From Chitinophagales bacterium (GTDB taxonomy: Bacteria > Bacteroidota > Bacteroidia > Chitinophagales > LD1), in contig JAHCHW010000004.1 in NCBI GenBank assembly GCA_026129525.1, forward strand, positions 310,001-374,000: a stretch of DNA of 64,000 nucleotides, in the 5' to 3' direction. Shown in pieces: positions 25,740-33,965 of this stretch (position 1 is its first letter; every line of letters starts with the position of its first letter). The position numbers were made by a program, and so were the translations under genes. The notes under the pieces are model-generated. The model was not told the DNA's origin, searched no databases, and saw nothing but the letters and a program-made list of their open reading frames with translations.

Positions 25740-27065
25740 ATGCAACAGCAGAACATGCCAACCAAACCCTCATTTACCGAAGCGCTAAAGTTTTGGCTGA
25801 AACTCGGCTTTATCAGTTTTGGCGGACCTGCCGGGCAAATAGGTATTATGCACGAATACTTAGTGAGCAAAAAGAAATGGATTAGCGACAGCCGCTTTCT
25901 TCATGCACTTAACTATTGCATGTTGCTTCCGGGACCGGAAGCGCAACAATTGGCTACGTACACCGGATGGTTGCTGCATGGTGTAAAAGGCGGCTTGGCA
26001 GCCGGAATTTTGTTTGTGCTGCCGTCTGCTTTTATACTGTGGGCGTTGAGCATGGCGTATGTTACCTATGGCAAATTAGAATGGGTGCAAGCACTTTTTA
26101 CGGGATTGAAACCCGCTGTGGTAGCCATCATAATTATGGCATTAGTTAAAATCGGAAAAAAATCGTTGAAGGGAACTCTGCATTACCTGATTGCCGCATG
26201 CGCCTTTATTGCCATTTACTTTTTCCATGTATCGTTTGTTTTGATTTTGCTCTCCACTATTATTCTTGCCTTTGCCGTACAAAAGCTTTTTCCGCAGTTT
26301 GTTGCAAAAAGTAAAAAGGCAGAACACACTACTGATTCAGATGAGCACATGTATTATCTCAACAAACACTCCGCTGTTGAGTTAAACAGCTTCGACAAAT
26401 TCTCGCTTTTAAAATTATCGGCTGTATTTGTTTTGCTGTGGCTGCTTCCCTTGCTGGTAGTTTATTGGCTCCATACCGATTTTGCATTTTGGAAAACATT
26501 AACGATATTTTTTACCAAAGCGGCTTTAGTAACTTTTGGCGGTGCTTATGCAGTGCTGCCGTATGTGGCACAGGTGAGCGTTGAAAAACTGCAATGGCTT
26601 ACATCACTACAAATGATAGATGGTTTAGCATTAGGCGAAACTACTCCGGGCCCGCTCATTATTATTCTTTCGTTTGTAGGTTTTATGGCGGGTTACAATC
26701 ACTACTCGGCATCGTTGCTATTCGGCACTGCCGGATTGTTTGTTACCACATACTATACGTTTCTGCCTTGCTTCTTCTTCATTCTTGCCGGTGCCCCCAT
26801 TGTTGAAAAAACACGAGGAAATGCTATGCTGAATGAGGTGATGAGTTTTATTACTTCTGCCGTTGTAGGCGTGCTGCTCAATCTTACCATTTACCTTACA
26901 AAAGCAGTTGTGCTGAAAAACACCGGAGCGTTTTCTTTCGATATACTTTCAGTAATGTGGATTGTAATTTCTGTAATTGCGCTTTGGCGGTTTAACCTGA
27001 ATATGATGGTGCTTATTGCCGTGAGTGCGCTTTTCGGATTGAGCAGATATCTACTTCATATTTAA
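25740..27065 (+). CDS. chrA: ChrA-type chromate transporter
   Basis: A 441-residue two-domain CHR transporter. Each half carries the family motif: FWLKLGFISFGGPAGQIGIMH with the following LPGPEAQQLATY (about 16-75) and TKAALVTFGGAYAVLPYV with LGETTPGPLII (about 260-310). Long-chain ChrA proteins export chromate, probably exchanging it with sulfate-like anions. It lies 6 bases behind a TauE permease. Chromate is a structural analogue of sulfate, so the pairing with a sulfur-anion permease is sensible. Confidence 0.92.
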   Translation: MQQQNMPTKPSFTEALKFWLKLGFISFGGPAGQIGIMHEYLVSKKKWISDSRFLHALNYCMLLPGPEAQQLATYTGWLLHGVKGGLAAGILFVLPSAFILWALSMAYVTYGKLEWVQALFTGLKPAVVAIIIMALVKIGKKSLKGTLHYLIAACAFIAIYFFHVSFVLILLSTIILAFAVQKLFPQFVAKSKKAEHTTDSDEHMYYLNKHSAVELNSFDKFSLLKLSAVFVLLWLLPLLVVYWLHTDFAFWKTLTIFFTKAALVTFGGAYAVLPYVAQVSVEKLQWLTSLQMIDGLALGETTPGPLIIILSFVGFMAGYNHYSASLLFGTAGLFVTTYYTFLPCFFFILAGAPIVEKTRGNAMLNEVMSFITSAVVGVLLNLTIYLTKAVVLKNTGAFSFDILSVMWIVISVIALWRFNLNMMVLIAVSALFGLSRYLLHI

Positions 27066-27081
27066 AGGAAAGCGAACCTTG

Positions 27082-28137
27082 TTACTCCGTCCCTGTTTCA
27101 GGATGCGGATGACCGTGTTGCGGATTGGTCCGTTCTCTCCACCTTCGCTGCTCTTCCTCTAATTGCAGTTTTTCTTCTTCACTTAAAGGCACATCGTATA
27201 AAGGGTTGAGTTTAGGCGAGCCGGCATTCACCCAGCAAGTGTACCACACATCAGCCACCATTTTAATAGAGCTTCGCATTCTGCGCTCTACCATGCCGTC
27301 CATCAATTTGCTGTAGGCTTTGGTGTAATCCTGCGAGTAAACTCGCACCACAGTTTGTCCTCGTTTTTCGTAAGCATATTTCAGGTCGCTGGCAAATGTT
27401 AGGCTCAGTTGTTTTTCAAATCCAAGCACGGTATCTAATGCCTGATGGCTTTCCAAAATGGTTTTCCAAATTCTGTCTAATGGTTTTTGAATGAACTCCG
27501 CCTTGCCGATAAAATAGTCGTAGTCCTCCCCGAACAATTCCGGAATGCGCGACTCCCAAAAACCATGAATGCCCACCTGGTCGGTTAGTTGACCATTGTA
27601 GTTTTCGGTGGTGTGCAGCGGTACATTGGCATCGGCAATGTAGTGCCCCAACTCGGTAGAAAGGCGGAGAATTTTGTTTTTGTCTTTGGCTTTAAACGCA
27701 TCGGTTAACCAATACATCATTTGTTGAATGCGCCACGGCACAATGCCGTAGGCTTTCAGGGTATCTTCCGAATACATGGCAACGGCATCGTCCCACCTGC
27801 GCGGAAAATCGGCACAGGGAAATGTGCAGTAGCGGTCGAGGTCAATGTAATGGCGTGGCGCTTCATCGGCTGTAGCATACCTGCGCTTGTCGGGGTCAAC
27901 CGCGTGCTCGGTAATGTAATCAATATTGTCCTTATACAAATTCATCATTTCGGGCGGAAGCAGAAAAACTGCAATGCGGTTGATGCGTTTATGCGCCCAA
28001 AAACCCCAGGCGTGTGCGGGTTGTGCTTGAAATAACAATAAGAGAGTGAGAAGTAAGCAGTAAGCAGCGGCAGTAGGCAGTTTTAAGGATGGAGTAGGCA
28101 GCGGCAGTAAACACTGAGAACGACAAGTGGCGGACAT
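27082..28137 (-). CDS. zinc-dependent phospholipase C / S1-P1-like protein
   Basis: A secreted protein of about 351 residues. The mature chain starts WGFWAHKRINRIAVF (zinc ligands W and H) and has ELGHYIADANVPLHTTENYNG in the middle (HxxxD...H metal ligands), matching the zinc-dependent phospholipase C family. The start is unsettled. ATG 28137 gives a 43-residue leader ending in AQPAHA; ATG 28203 would add 22 residues and overlap the four-helix-bundle remnant. The leader (LPTPSLKLPTAAAYC part) is encoded by heptamer arrays of the neighbouring element, so this gene appears to have had its signal peptide rebuilt by the repeat. Confidence 0.82.
   Translation of the reverse strand: MSATCRSQCLLPLPTPSLKLPTAAAYCLLLTLLLLFQAQPAHAWGFWAHKRINRIAVFLLPPEMMNLYKDNIDYITEHAVDPDKRRYATADEAPRHYIDLDRYCTFPCADFPRRWDDAVAMYSEDTLKAYGIVPWRIQQMMYWLTDAFKAKDKNKILRLSTELGHYIADANVPLHTTENYNGQLTDQVGIHGFWESRIPELFGEDYDYFIGKAEFIQKPLDRIWKTILESHQALDTVLGFEKQLSLTFASDLKYAYEKRGQTVVRVYSQDYTKAYSKLMDGMVERRMRSSIKMVADVWYTCWVNAGSPKLNPLYDVPLSEEEKLQLEEEQRRWRERTNPQHGHPHPETGTE
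28051..28111. repeat. heptamer arrays in the leader of the phospholipase gene
   Basis: Two runs, 28051-28080 (units AGTAAGC, AGTAAGC, AGCGGC, AGTAGGC) and 28092-28111 (AGTAGGC, AGCGGC, AGTAA), are separated by 11 bases. The second contains a 16-base perfect inverted copy (28094-28109) of 28606-28621. Both runs are translated as the signal-peptide region of the phospholipase gene. A third run of a different family (ATTCGAA, ATTCAGA) lies at 28145-28160. Confidence 0.7.
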
Positions 28138-28621
28138 TACAATTCGAAATTCAGAAATGTAAAAGCGCAACCTATTCCTTAGTGAAAAAAAAAATGCCTT
28201 CATTTTTTAGGAAGAAATTTTTCGGGGTTATCAATCATACCGCTCAGCATTCGTCCGGTTTCTTCATATCCTTTTCAGCAAGAAATCGTAATTACTCTCC
28301 GGCAGATATTCACAATCTTTCGCAAAACTTAAGTGGACAATTGTTTCGGCACATTCACCTTCTGCATCGCTCATTTTCGAAACAAAATGTTTGGAGTATT
28401 GGCGCTTTCTATATCCTTCTGCGATGTTAGCACATACCGAGCGTGAAGATCGTCTGATTTGATCAGTTAACGAATAGGTTTCTTCTTTAGGAAAATCTTT
28501 AGAGAGTCGAAAAATCTCCATAGCTAAAGAATAAGCCAACTTGTAAACTTTCAACTCCGTAAAACCCAACGCTAAAACCATACTGGTTAGATTAAAAACA
28601 CTGCCTACTGCCGCTGCCTAC
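28094..28621. mobile_element. candidate heptamer-flanked four-helix-bundle element 2
   Basis: A 16-bp perfect inverted repeat (GTAGGCAGCGGCAGTA at 28094-28109, complement at 28606-28621) encloses a four-helix-bundle gene. The left end lies in the 5' coding part of the phospholipase gene. The right end covers the stop codon of the DUF502 gene (28618-28620). The layout equals element 1 (7011-7476), with an unrelated repeat sequence but the same period of about 7. No transposase is present. Mobility is inferred. Confidence 0.5.
28264..28581 (-). CDS. four-helix bundle protein, frameshifted near its C-terminus
   Basis: The open frame gives 105 residues with the S23/IVP family signature (LTDQIRRSSRSVCANIAEGYRKRQY, about 38-62). 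It stops early after FLLKRI. Shifting by one base at the AAAA run (28272-28275) continues the frame with GYEETGRMLSGMIDN and then PEKFLPKK, the usual family C-terminus, to a TGA at 28200. So the gene has a one-base insertion, a sequencing error, or a +1 recoding site. Complete length would be about 127 residues. It differs strongly in sequence from the copy at 7053-7421, so the two were not recently duplicated. Confidence 0.85.
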   Translation of the reverse strand: MVLALGFTELKVYKLAYSLAMEIFRLSKDFPKEETYSLTDQIRRSSRSVCANIAEGYRKRQYSKHFVSKMSDAEGECAETIVHLSFAKDCEYLPESNYDFLLKRI

Positions 28622-28623
28622 TT
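28600..28623. repeat. right inverted heptamer array of element 2
   Basis: On the minus strand GTAGGCA, GCGGCA, GTAGGCA and GTG follow each other. It overlaps the last codons and the stop of the DUF502 gene and is the inverted partner of 28092-28111. Confidence 0.7.
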
Positions 28624-29259
28624 GTTGTTACCCTCTACAACTACCCCATTCGCTTCCTCAATTTCCGTTACTCCACCGCTTACAATAAATTTCATCATAT
28701 CTCCGGCTTTTACATCTTCCAGCACTTGTACCTGGTCGCGGTTTACTACATACATTATTCCCGACAGGTTGTACGAAAGCGGAGTATAAACCGCTACTTT
28801 ATCTTTAATGTTCAAGTCACTTAAATCATCTTGTGTAATAAATCCTAACTTAAAAACACCACTGCCTTTGCCTAACTCAAACATTACCGGGCGGTTAAAT
28901 TTTTTCTTGCTGCTCATAAACGCACCGAAAAAATCTTTGAGCGATGTGTAGAGGTCTTTTACCAGCGGAGTTTTTTCGAGCAGGGTATCCAATATGTGCA
29001 ACAGGGGTTGCATGATAACGAGCGACCCTACAAAACCAATAAGCGTAATAAGTACCACCATTGCCAAAATGCCAATGCCCGGATAGTAGAAATGAAAAAG
29101 TTTTTCAAATACGGTGCTCACTTTGGAATCGAGCCAGTCGAACACAAAAAAGATGGTGTAAATGGTTACCACCACAGGCGCTATCAGCAGCACTCCCTGC
29201 AAAAAATACGAAACAAGTTTTCCGCCTCTTGTTTTAAACCATTGTTTGGGGTTGGACAT
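28618..29259 (-). CDS. DUF502 family membrane protein
   Basis: A 213-residue inner-membrane protein with two transmembrane helices (about 15-37 and 58-80) and the family signature LDTLLEKTPLVKDLYTSLKDFFGAF (about 89-113), followed by a beta-rich soluble domain. DUF502 proteins have no proven function. Its stop codon lies inside the heptamer array 28600-28623, so the last few residues (GNNK) may be repeat-derived. Confidence 0.88.
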   Translation of the reverse strand: MSNPKQWFKTRGGKLVSYFLQGVLLIAPVVVTIYTIFFVFDWLDSKVSTVFEKLFHFYYPGIGILAMVVLITLIGFVGSLVIMQPLLHILDTLLEKTPLVKDLYTSLKDFFGAFMSSKKKFNRPVMFELGKGSGVFKLGFITQDDLSDLNIKDKVAVYTPLSYNLSGIMYVVNRDQVQVLEDVKAGDMMKFIVSGGVTEIEEANGVVVEGNNK

Positions 29260-29301
29260 AACAGGCTTTTGAGTGGCGTAAATTTAAGAAAGACATTTAC
29301 C

Positions 29302-29309
29302 TATTTTTG
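29302..29309 (+). promoter_or_regulatory. -7 promoter element before the PagL-like gene
   Basis: TATTTTTG matches TAnnTTTG exactly and ends only 5 bases before ATG 29315. If used, transcription would begin at or next to the start codon and the mRNA would be leaderless or nearly so. No convincing -33 was seen. Confidence 0.4.
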
Positions 29310-29314
29310 GCGCA

Positions 29315-30442
29315 ATGCACAGGCATTGTTGGCTCACTTCTGTTTTTTTACTCTGTTGGTTCACCGTGTTTACACAGGATTCACGATTTGGTAAAATAGG
29401 ACAACATTCCATGGAAGCCGATTATCTGTTCGGCAAAATTCTAAAGCACAACAAAAAATTTGAACCCACTCCCACACAGTTTACACATGGATTTGAAGTA
29501 TCGTGGTACAAGCAAACGCTTGGCGAAAAAGCCTGGCAGCGAAAATTAAAGTATCCCGAATTGGGCGCTACATTTCTTTTTTTCCGGCATGGCGATAATG
29601 AAGTTTTCGGGAATGCGTATTTGCTGATGGGCGTGGCAAAATTCTGGATTGTACGAAGCCGACATGTTGATTTTTACGTGCGTGCCGGTTCGGGAATTGC
29701 CATTGTGCCGCGGCATTTCGATTTGATAGATAATCCGAAAAACAAAGTCATTGGATCTACCCTCAATTCCTCGGCACAACTCAAACTGGGAATTGACATT
29801 AAACCCGTCAACAATTTTCACATTATAGCGGGTGTTTGCTTTACGCACTACTCCAACTCGGCTGTGCAGTTACCGAATTTGGGCATTAACACACCTGCCG
29901 TATTTTTTGGTGTTCGATATTTTCCGGTTACCAATAATAAGTTCAGCTACAACCGCGCCAAGTGGAACAAGCCCGATAAGAAAAATGAGGTGATGCTGAA
30001 ACTCGGCATGGGCTTTCGCGAAAAGCAAACCTATAATGGACCTAAGTATCCGATGTATTCCTTCACCGCCAACTATGCGCGCTACACCAGCATAGTGAAC
30101 AAAGTGCTGGCCGGTGTAACATTCGATTGGGATCAGGCAGAATACGAGTACGTGGTGATTCAGGAAATTGAAACCAAGTATAAGCGCGGGGCTTCGGGGC
30201 TTCGCTTCAGTATGTTTGTAGGCGATGAAGTGTTGATTGGAAGAATCGGTTTGTATTTTATTGCCGGTTTCGATTTGTTCCCGATTGTGAAGCCGTATTT
30301 TCCTTACACCAAAATTGGCGCGAACTACTATTTTGTGAACGTAGGCAAAAAGAAGTACACCAAATTTTTTATCGGTTCTAATTTAAAATCGAATTTGTTT
30401 GTGGCGCAGTATTACGAAGTGGCAACAGGGATAGCGTTTTAG
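29315..30442 (+). CDS. acyloxyacyl hydrolase (PagL-like lipid A 3-O-deacylase)
   Basis: A 375-residue outer-membrane protein. It has an N-terminal signal (about 1-21), then a first domain of beta strands containing the catalytic motif FTHYSNSAV (about 181-189; His and Ser of the PagL family) preceded by GIDIKPVNNFHIIAGV. A second beta domain extends to the C-terminus, longer than classical PagL but usual for Bacteroidota homologues. PagL removes an acyl chain from lipid A at the outer membrane. The start lies right behind a -7 element. CtlX begins 2 bases after its stop. Confidence 0.82.
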   Translation: MHRHCWLTSVFLLCWFTVFTQDSRFGKIGQHSMEADYLFGKILKHNKKFEPTPTQFTHGFEVSWYKQTLGEKAWQRKLKYPELGATFLFFRHGDNEVFGNAYLLMGVAKFWIVRSRHVDFYVRAGSGIAIVPRHFDLIDNPKNKVIGSTLNSSAQLKLGIDIKPVNNFHIIAGVCFTHYSNSAVQLPNLGINTPAVFFGVRYFPVTNNKFSYNRAKWNKPDKKNEVMLKLGMGFREKQTYNGPKYPMYSFTANYARYTSIVNKVLAGVTFDWDQAEYEYVVIQEIETKYKRGASGLRFSMFVGDEVLIGRIGLYFIAGFDLFPIVKPYFPYTKIGANYYFVNVGKKKYTKFFIGSNLKSNLFVAQYYEVATGIAF

Positions 30443-30444
30443 AT

Positions 30445-31362
30445 ATGGCAGTTTCGGAAATAATCATGATTCGCCCTACATGCTTTGGCTACAATACCGA
30501 AACAGCACATAGCAATTCGTTTCAACAAACTTCCAATCTTACAAGCACCGAGATACAAAGCAGAGCACTAAAAGAGTTCGAAAGCCTTGCTCAAAAAATA
30601 GAGGATGCGGGTATTGATCTGAAAATTTTTAATGATACTGCCATCCCTCAAAAGCCCGATGCGGTTTTCCCGAACAACTGGTTCAGTACGCACAGCGATG
30701 GAACAGTGGTGCTGTATCCTATGCAATCGCCATTGCGGAGAGCGGAACGAAGAGAGGATATCATTGAATGGCTCAAAGCGCATTATCATGTTTCGCGCAT
30801 TGTTGATTTTACGCATTTTGAAAAGCAGGAAAAATTTCTGGAAGGCACCGGCAGTTTGGTGTTCGACCATAAACGGAAGATTGTATTCGCCTGCACTTCG
30901 CCACGTACCGATGCTGAGTTAGTGCAAATGGCGGCAGATGAGTTAGGATATGCTTCCTGCATTTTTACAGCCGTTGATAAAGCGGGAAAAGAAATTTACC
31001 ACACCAATGTAGTGATGAGCATAAGCGAAACCTTTGCCGTTGTTTGTTTGGAATGTGTTACTCAGGGGAAAGAAAAACTGCAAAGTGAGTTAACGATTGC
31101 CGGCAGAGAAACAGTAGAGATAAACTATGAGCAATTGAAAAATTTTGCAGGCAACCTGCTGCTGTTGCAAAACAAAAACGGAGAACCATTTATGGTAATG
31201 AGCGAGAGCGCCCGTAAAACTTTCTCTCCGGCACAAATCCGGCAAATGGAAAATCATGCATCCATTATCGCTACCGATTTACAAACTATTGAAACCGTTG
31301 GCGGAGGCAGCGCCCGCTGTATGCTGGCAGAGATTTTTTTGCAGAAGAATTTGCAGATATAG
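30445..31362 (+). CDS. ctlX: citrulline-utilisation hydrolase CtlX-type (guanidine/ureido-modifying superfamily)
   Basis: A 305-residue cytosolic enzyme. Visible motifs are MIRPTCFGYNTETA at the start, PDAVFPNNWFSTH (about 73-85), EGTGSLVFDH (about 133-142; acidic and glycine core) and the C-terminal GGGSARCMLAEIF with the nucleophilic cysteine near residue 295. These fit the arginine-deiminase/amidinotransferase fold and specifically the CtlX family, which hydrolyses citrulline to ornithine. It lies 2 bases behind the PagL-like gene; a functional link between them is not evident. Confidence 0.87.
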   Translation: MAVSEIIMIRPTCFGYNTETAHSNSFQQTSNLTSTEIQSRALKEFESLAQKIEDAGIDLKIFNDTAIPQKPDAVFPNNWFSTHSDGTVVLYPMQSPLRRAERREDIIEWLKAHYHVSRIVDFTHFEKQEKFLEGTGSLVFDHKRKIVFACTSPRTDAELVQMAADELGYASCIFTAVDKAGKEIYHTNVVMSISETFAVVCLECVTQGKEKLQSELTIAGRETVEINYEQLKNFAGNLLLLQNKNGEPFMVMSESARKTFSPAQIRQMENHASIIATDLQTIETVGGGSARCMLAEIFLQKNLQI

Positions 31363-31489
31363 AAAATTCCCACGCTTACTTACAAAGTTGCATAACTGCA
31401 TTGCCCACAGGCAAAAGAAAATATACTGACTTTACAACAAGAAAATCACTGCCTTCCTTATTAATATAGATTTTTGCTGAAGGCTATTG

Positions 31490-32833
31490 CTACCTGACTT
31501 CTACTTGTTTTATCCGAACCATCACCCCATTCCCCGGCTTTAGCGTAATCAGCGGCTCGGGTTCTATTTCTTTGCTTGTTAATTCCATTTCTACTCTTGA
31601 AGAAAGCATGGCGTTAATAATTTGCATTTCGAGCATGGCAAAATTGTTGCCGATGCAAATCCGTGGACCGGCACCAAAGGGCATAAACACAAAACGGTTG
31701 TCACCTTTCAAATCGAAATTCAAAAATCGTTCGGGATTAAACTGAGCAGGGTTTTCCCAATGGGCAGGATGGTGATGCAAGCCCGCAATATTGATTATGG
31801 TAGAGCAATTTTTTTTCAAATGATAGCCGCACACTTCTTCATCGGTTACCACTGCCCGTCCGATAACCGGCACAGGCGGATAAACACGCATGGCTTCATT
31901 CATTACACACCAGCCGTATTTCATTTGAGCCACATCCGCAAAAGTTGGATTGGCTTGTGCAAATCGTTTGTTTTCCTCGAACAGTTTCTTTTCACATGCA
32001 GGATTTTTCTTTAGTAAATACCAAGTCCACGACAAAGCATTTACAGTGGTTTCGTGTCCCGCCACAAAAACGGTCATTACCTCATCGCGTATTTGCTCAT
32101 CGCTCATTGGTGTTCCATCATCGTATCGCGCTTCCAAAAGTATTTGCAACAAATCGTTCGGAGGATTGCTTTGTTGTCTGCGCCTTTTCATAATGCCGTA
32201 AATCATGTCGTTCAACTCAGCAATGTATTTGCGTCCCTTTACATAGCGCGGCACGGGCCACTTCCACGGCAAATGCCACGGATTGCTCGCCATTTTTGTG
32301 GCGGCTTCGTTCAAAAAGTTCAGGTTGCGCCACACCATTTGTATTTGCTCATTGCTTACATCGGAAGTAAAAAGTGTTTTGCAAACAATATCAATGGTAA
32401 GCCACGCCATATCGTGTGTAAAGTTTATTTCTGCACCTTCTTTTGTTTTCCAAACTTTTAAAAGTTCTTCTACACTTTCCACGGCAATACGGCACATGTT
32501 CGTCAAACTTTCGCGGTGAAAAGGCGGCTGTAAAAGTTTACGTTGCTTACGCCAGCTATCATTATCGGCATTGGTAATAAGTCCGTTGCCAAGCAGCAGT
32601 GCCAGCACTTTGTAACCTTGGTCCTTTTGGTAGTTGAGCATGTTGCGCTGCAAAATATGCTGCACCATTTCGGGCTGATGAATTACATACGCAGTGCGTC
32701 CGGGAATTTTAAATAGAAACAAGTCGGGGTATTTAAGCGGTGCTTTACTCAGCGTACCAAACCTGTCTTTGCGGGCATTCAATATGCCCATAATACCTGC
32801 CTCCGGAATTTGTTTTTGTGCTACAGCAACCAT
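31490..32833 (-). CDS. cytochrome P450
   Basis: A complete 447-residue P450. Visible motifs: the I-helix AGHETTVNALSWTWYLL (about 254-270), the K-helix EAMRVYPPVPVIGR (E-x-x-R), PERF, and the heme-binding loop FMPFGAGPRICIGNNFAMLE with the cysteine thiolate ligand near residue 395. It has no membrane anchor or fused reductase, so it needs separate electron donors. The best pattern match is to fatty-acid-type bacterial P450s. It is divergent from an SDR, with a Baeyer-Villiger-type monooxygenase next, suggesting a lipid or terpenoid oxidation set. Confidence 0.93.
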   Translation of the reverse strand: MVAVAQKQIPEAGIMGILNARKDRFGTLSKAPLKYPDLFLFKIPGRTAYVIHQPEMVQHILQRNMLNYQKDQGYKVLALLLGNGLITNADNDSWRKQRKLLQPPFHRESLTNMCRIAVESVEELLKVWKTKEGAEINFTHDMAWLTIDIVCKTLFTSDVSNEQIQMVWRNLNFLNEAATKMASNPWHLPWKWPVPRYVKGRKYIAELNDMIYGIMKRRRQQSNPPNDLLQILLEARYDDGTPMSDEQIRDEVMTVFVAGHETTVNALSWTWYLLKKNPACEKKLFEENKRFAQANPTFADVAQMKYGWCVMNEAMRVYPPVPVIGRAVVTDEEVCGYHLKKNCSTIINIAGLHHHPAHWENPAQFNPERFLNFDLKGDNRFVFMPFGAGPRICIGNNFAMLEMQIINAMLSSRVEMELTSKEIEPEPLITLKPGNGVMVRIKQVEVR

Positions 32834-32935
32834 AGTTTAACTTTTATAAATACAACAGTACATAACAACTACTACAAAAAACGAATGAGCGTTCGCCCCA
32901 TTTTATTCCGCATATTATTAAATTAAATTTCAGGC

Positions 32936-33778
32936 ATGAAAGATTTCAAAAACAAAGTAATTGTAATAACCGGTGTGGGTTCGGGCATTGGCAGAGCATT
33001 AGCAATCGCCTTCGCCAAAAGCGGAGCCAAACTTGCGCTCAACGATTTTAAAGCTGCTTCGCTCAACGAAACCTGTGCTCTTGTAAAAAAAGAAGGCGCA
33101 GAAATTTTTGAAACATCCTTTGATGTTTCGAGCCGCGAAGCCGTAGCAAAATTTGCCGATGAAGTAGTAAAACATTTTGGCAGAGTTGACATAGTGATAA
33201 ACAATGCCGGAATTGGTTTGGGCGATTATTTCGTTCATGAAGTAGATTTGAATTTGTTTGAGCGGGTAATGCAAATCAACTTTTACGGAGTGCTTTATGG
33301 CAGCCATTATTTTATTCCGCATTTGCTTAAACAACCGGAGAGCGCATTAGTAAATATTTCGAGTGTATTTGGCTTAACGGGTATTGGTAAATCGGGGGCT
33401 TACTGTGCATCAAAGTTTGCGGTGCATGGTTTAAACCAGTGTATGTGGAATGAATATGCCGATACTAATATGACCGTACACAGCGTTCATCCGGGAGGCA
33501 TCAACACCAACATTACTCAAAACTCGCTCGACTATAAATCGGTAACCGATACCAAACTGCACGATGCTTTTCAAAAAGAGTTTTTAAAACTAACCCCCGA
33601 TTATGCGGCTTCGGTAATTATTGAAGGAATAAAAAAGAAGAAGAAAAAAATTTTGATTGGTGCTGAAGCCGGTCAGTTAGATTTTACAACGCGTTTTTTC
33701 CCTTTGTGGGGAAATGGGTTCATCAATAAAATGATAAAGCAAAAGTTGGAGGCGCTGGGGTTGGAGAAGAAGGTGTAA
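32936..33778 (+). CDS. short-chain dehydrogenase/reductase
   Basis: A 280-residue SDR. NAD(P)-binding TGVGSGIGRALAIAF (residues 12-26), the NNAG motif near 87, catalytic Ser in NISSVFG and the YCASK catalytic pair near 155-159 are all intact. It oxidises or reduces an alcohol/ketone; substrate unknown. The position between a divergent P450 and a downstream flavin monooxygenase suggests it converts a P450-made alcohol to a ketone for the monooxygenase. This is inference from order only. Confidence 0.92.
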   Translation: MKDFKNKVIVITGVGSGIGRALAIAFAKSGAKLALNDFKAASLNETCALVKKEGAEIFETSFDVSSREAVAKFADEVVKHFGRVDIVINNAGIGLGDYFVHEVDLNLFERVMQINFYGVLYGSHYFIPHLLKQPESALVNISSVFGLTGIGKSGAYCASKFAVHGLNQCMWNEYADTNMTVHSVHPGGINTNITQNSLDYKSVTDTKLHDAFQKEFLKLTPDYAASVIIEGIKKKKKKILIGAEAGQLDFTTRFFPLWGNGFINKMIKQKLEALGLEKKV

Positions 33779-33787
33779 TAGGTAACA

Positions 33788-33885
33788 GACCTCGCAGATT
33801 TTTGAAACCTGCGAGGTCTTTAAAGAATTATTCGGCTCAAAAATTGGCAAATATTGAGCCGAATGGAAAAGCTAATCGGCTCAAC
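33788..33885. repeat. cluster of dispersed palindromic repeats
   Basis: Two hairpins lie behind the SDR gene. GACCTCGCAG (33788-33797) pairs with CTGCGAGGTC (33809-33818), and ATTCGGCTCAA (33830-33840) pairs with TTGAGCCGAAT (33854-33864), followed by a third partial copy TCGGCTCAA (about 33876-33884). Both units are of the kind scattered between genes in Bacteroidota. The first hairpin may also act as a terminator for the SDR gene, although no long T-run follows. Confidence 0.7.
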
Positions 33886-33917
33886 TGTTTGCCTCTTTAT
33901 CGCCTGATCATACTCTC

Positions 33918-33943
33918 CCCACTATTCCATTATTCCGACTATA
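33918..33943. repeat. short tandem array upstream of the monooxygenase
   Basis: Units of about 8 bases (CCACTATT, CCATTATT, CCGACTAT) lie 23 bases before the start codon of the flavin monooxygenase. They resemble the heptamer arrays in placement, but with a longer period. Confidence 0.45.
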
Positions 33944-33965
33944 CTTGTAAAAAACAAGCGCTTGT

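Noticed and set aside
27082..31362. Genomic island carried by element 2
   Set aside because: The inverted repeats enclose only about 0.5 kb; neighbouring genes are ordinary Bacteroidota genes without integrase, tRNA or direct repeats.
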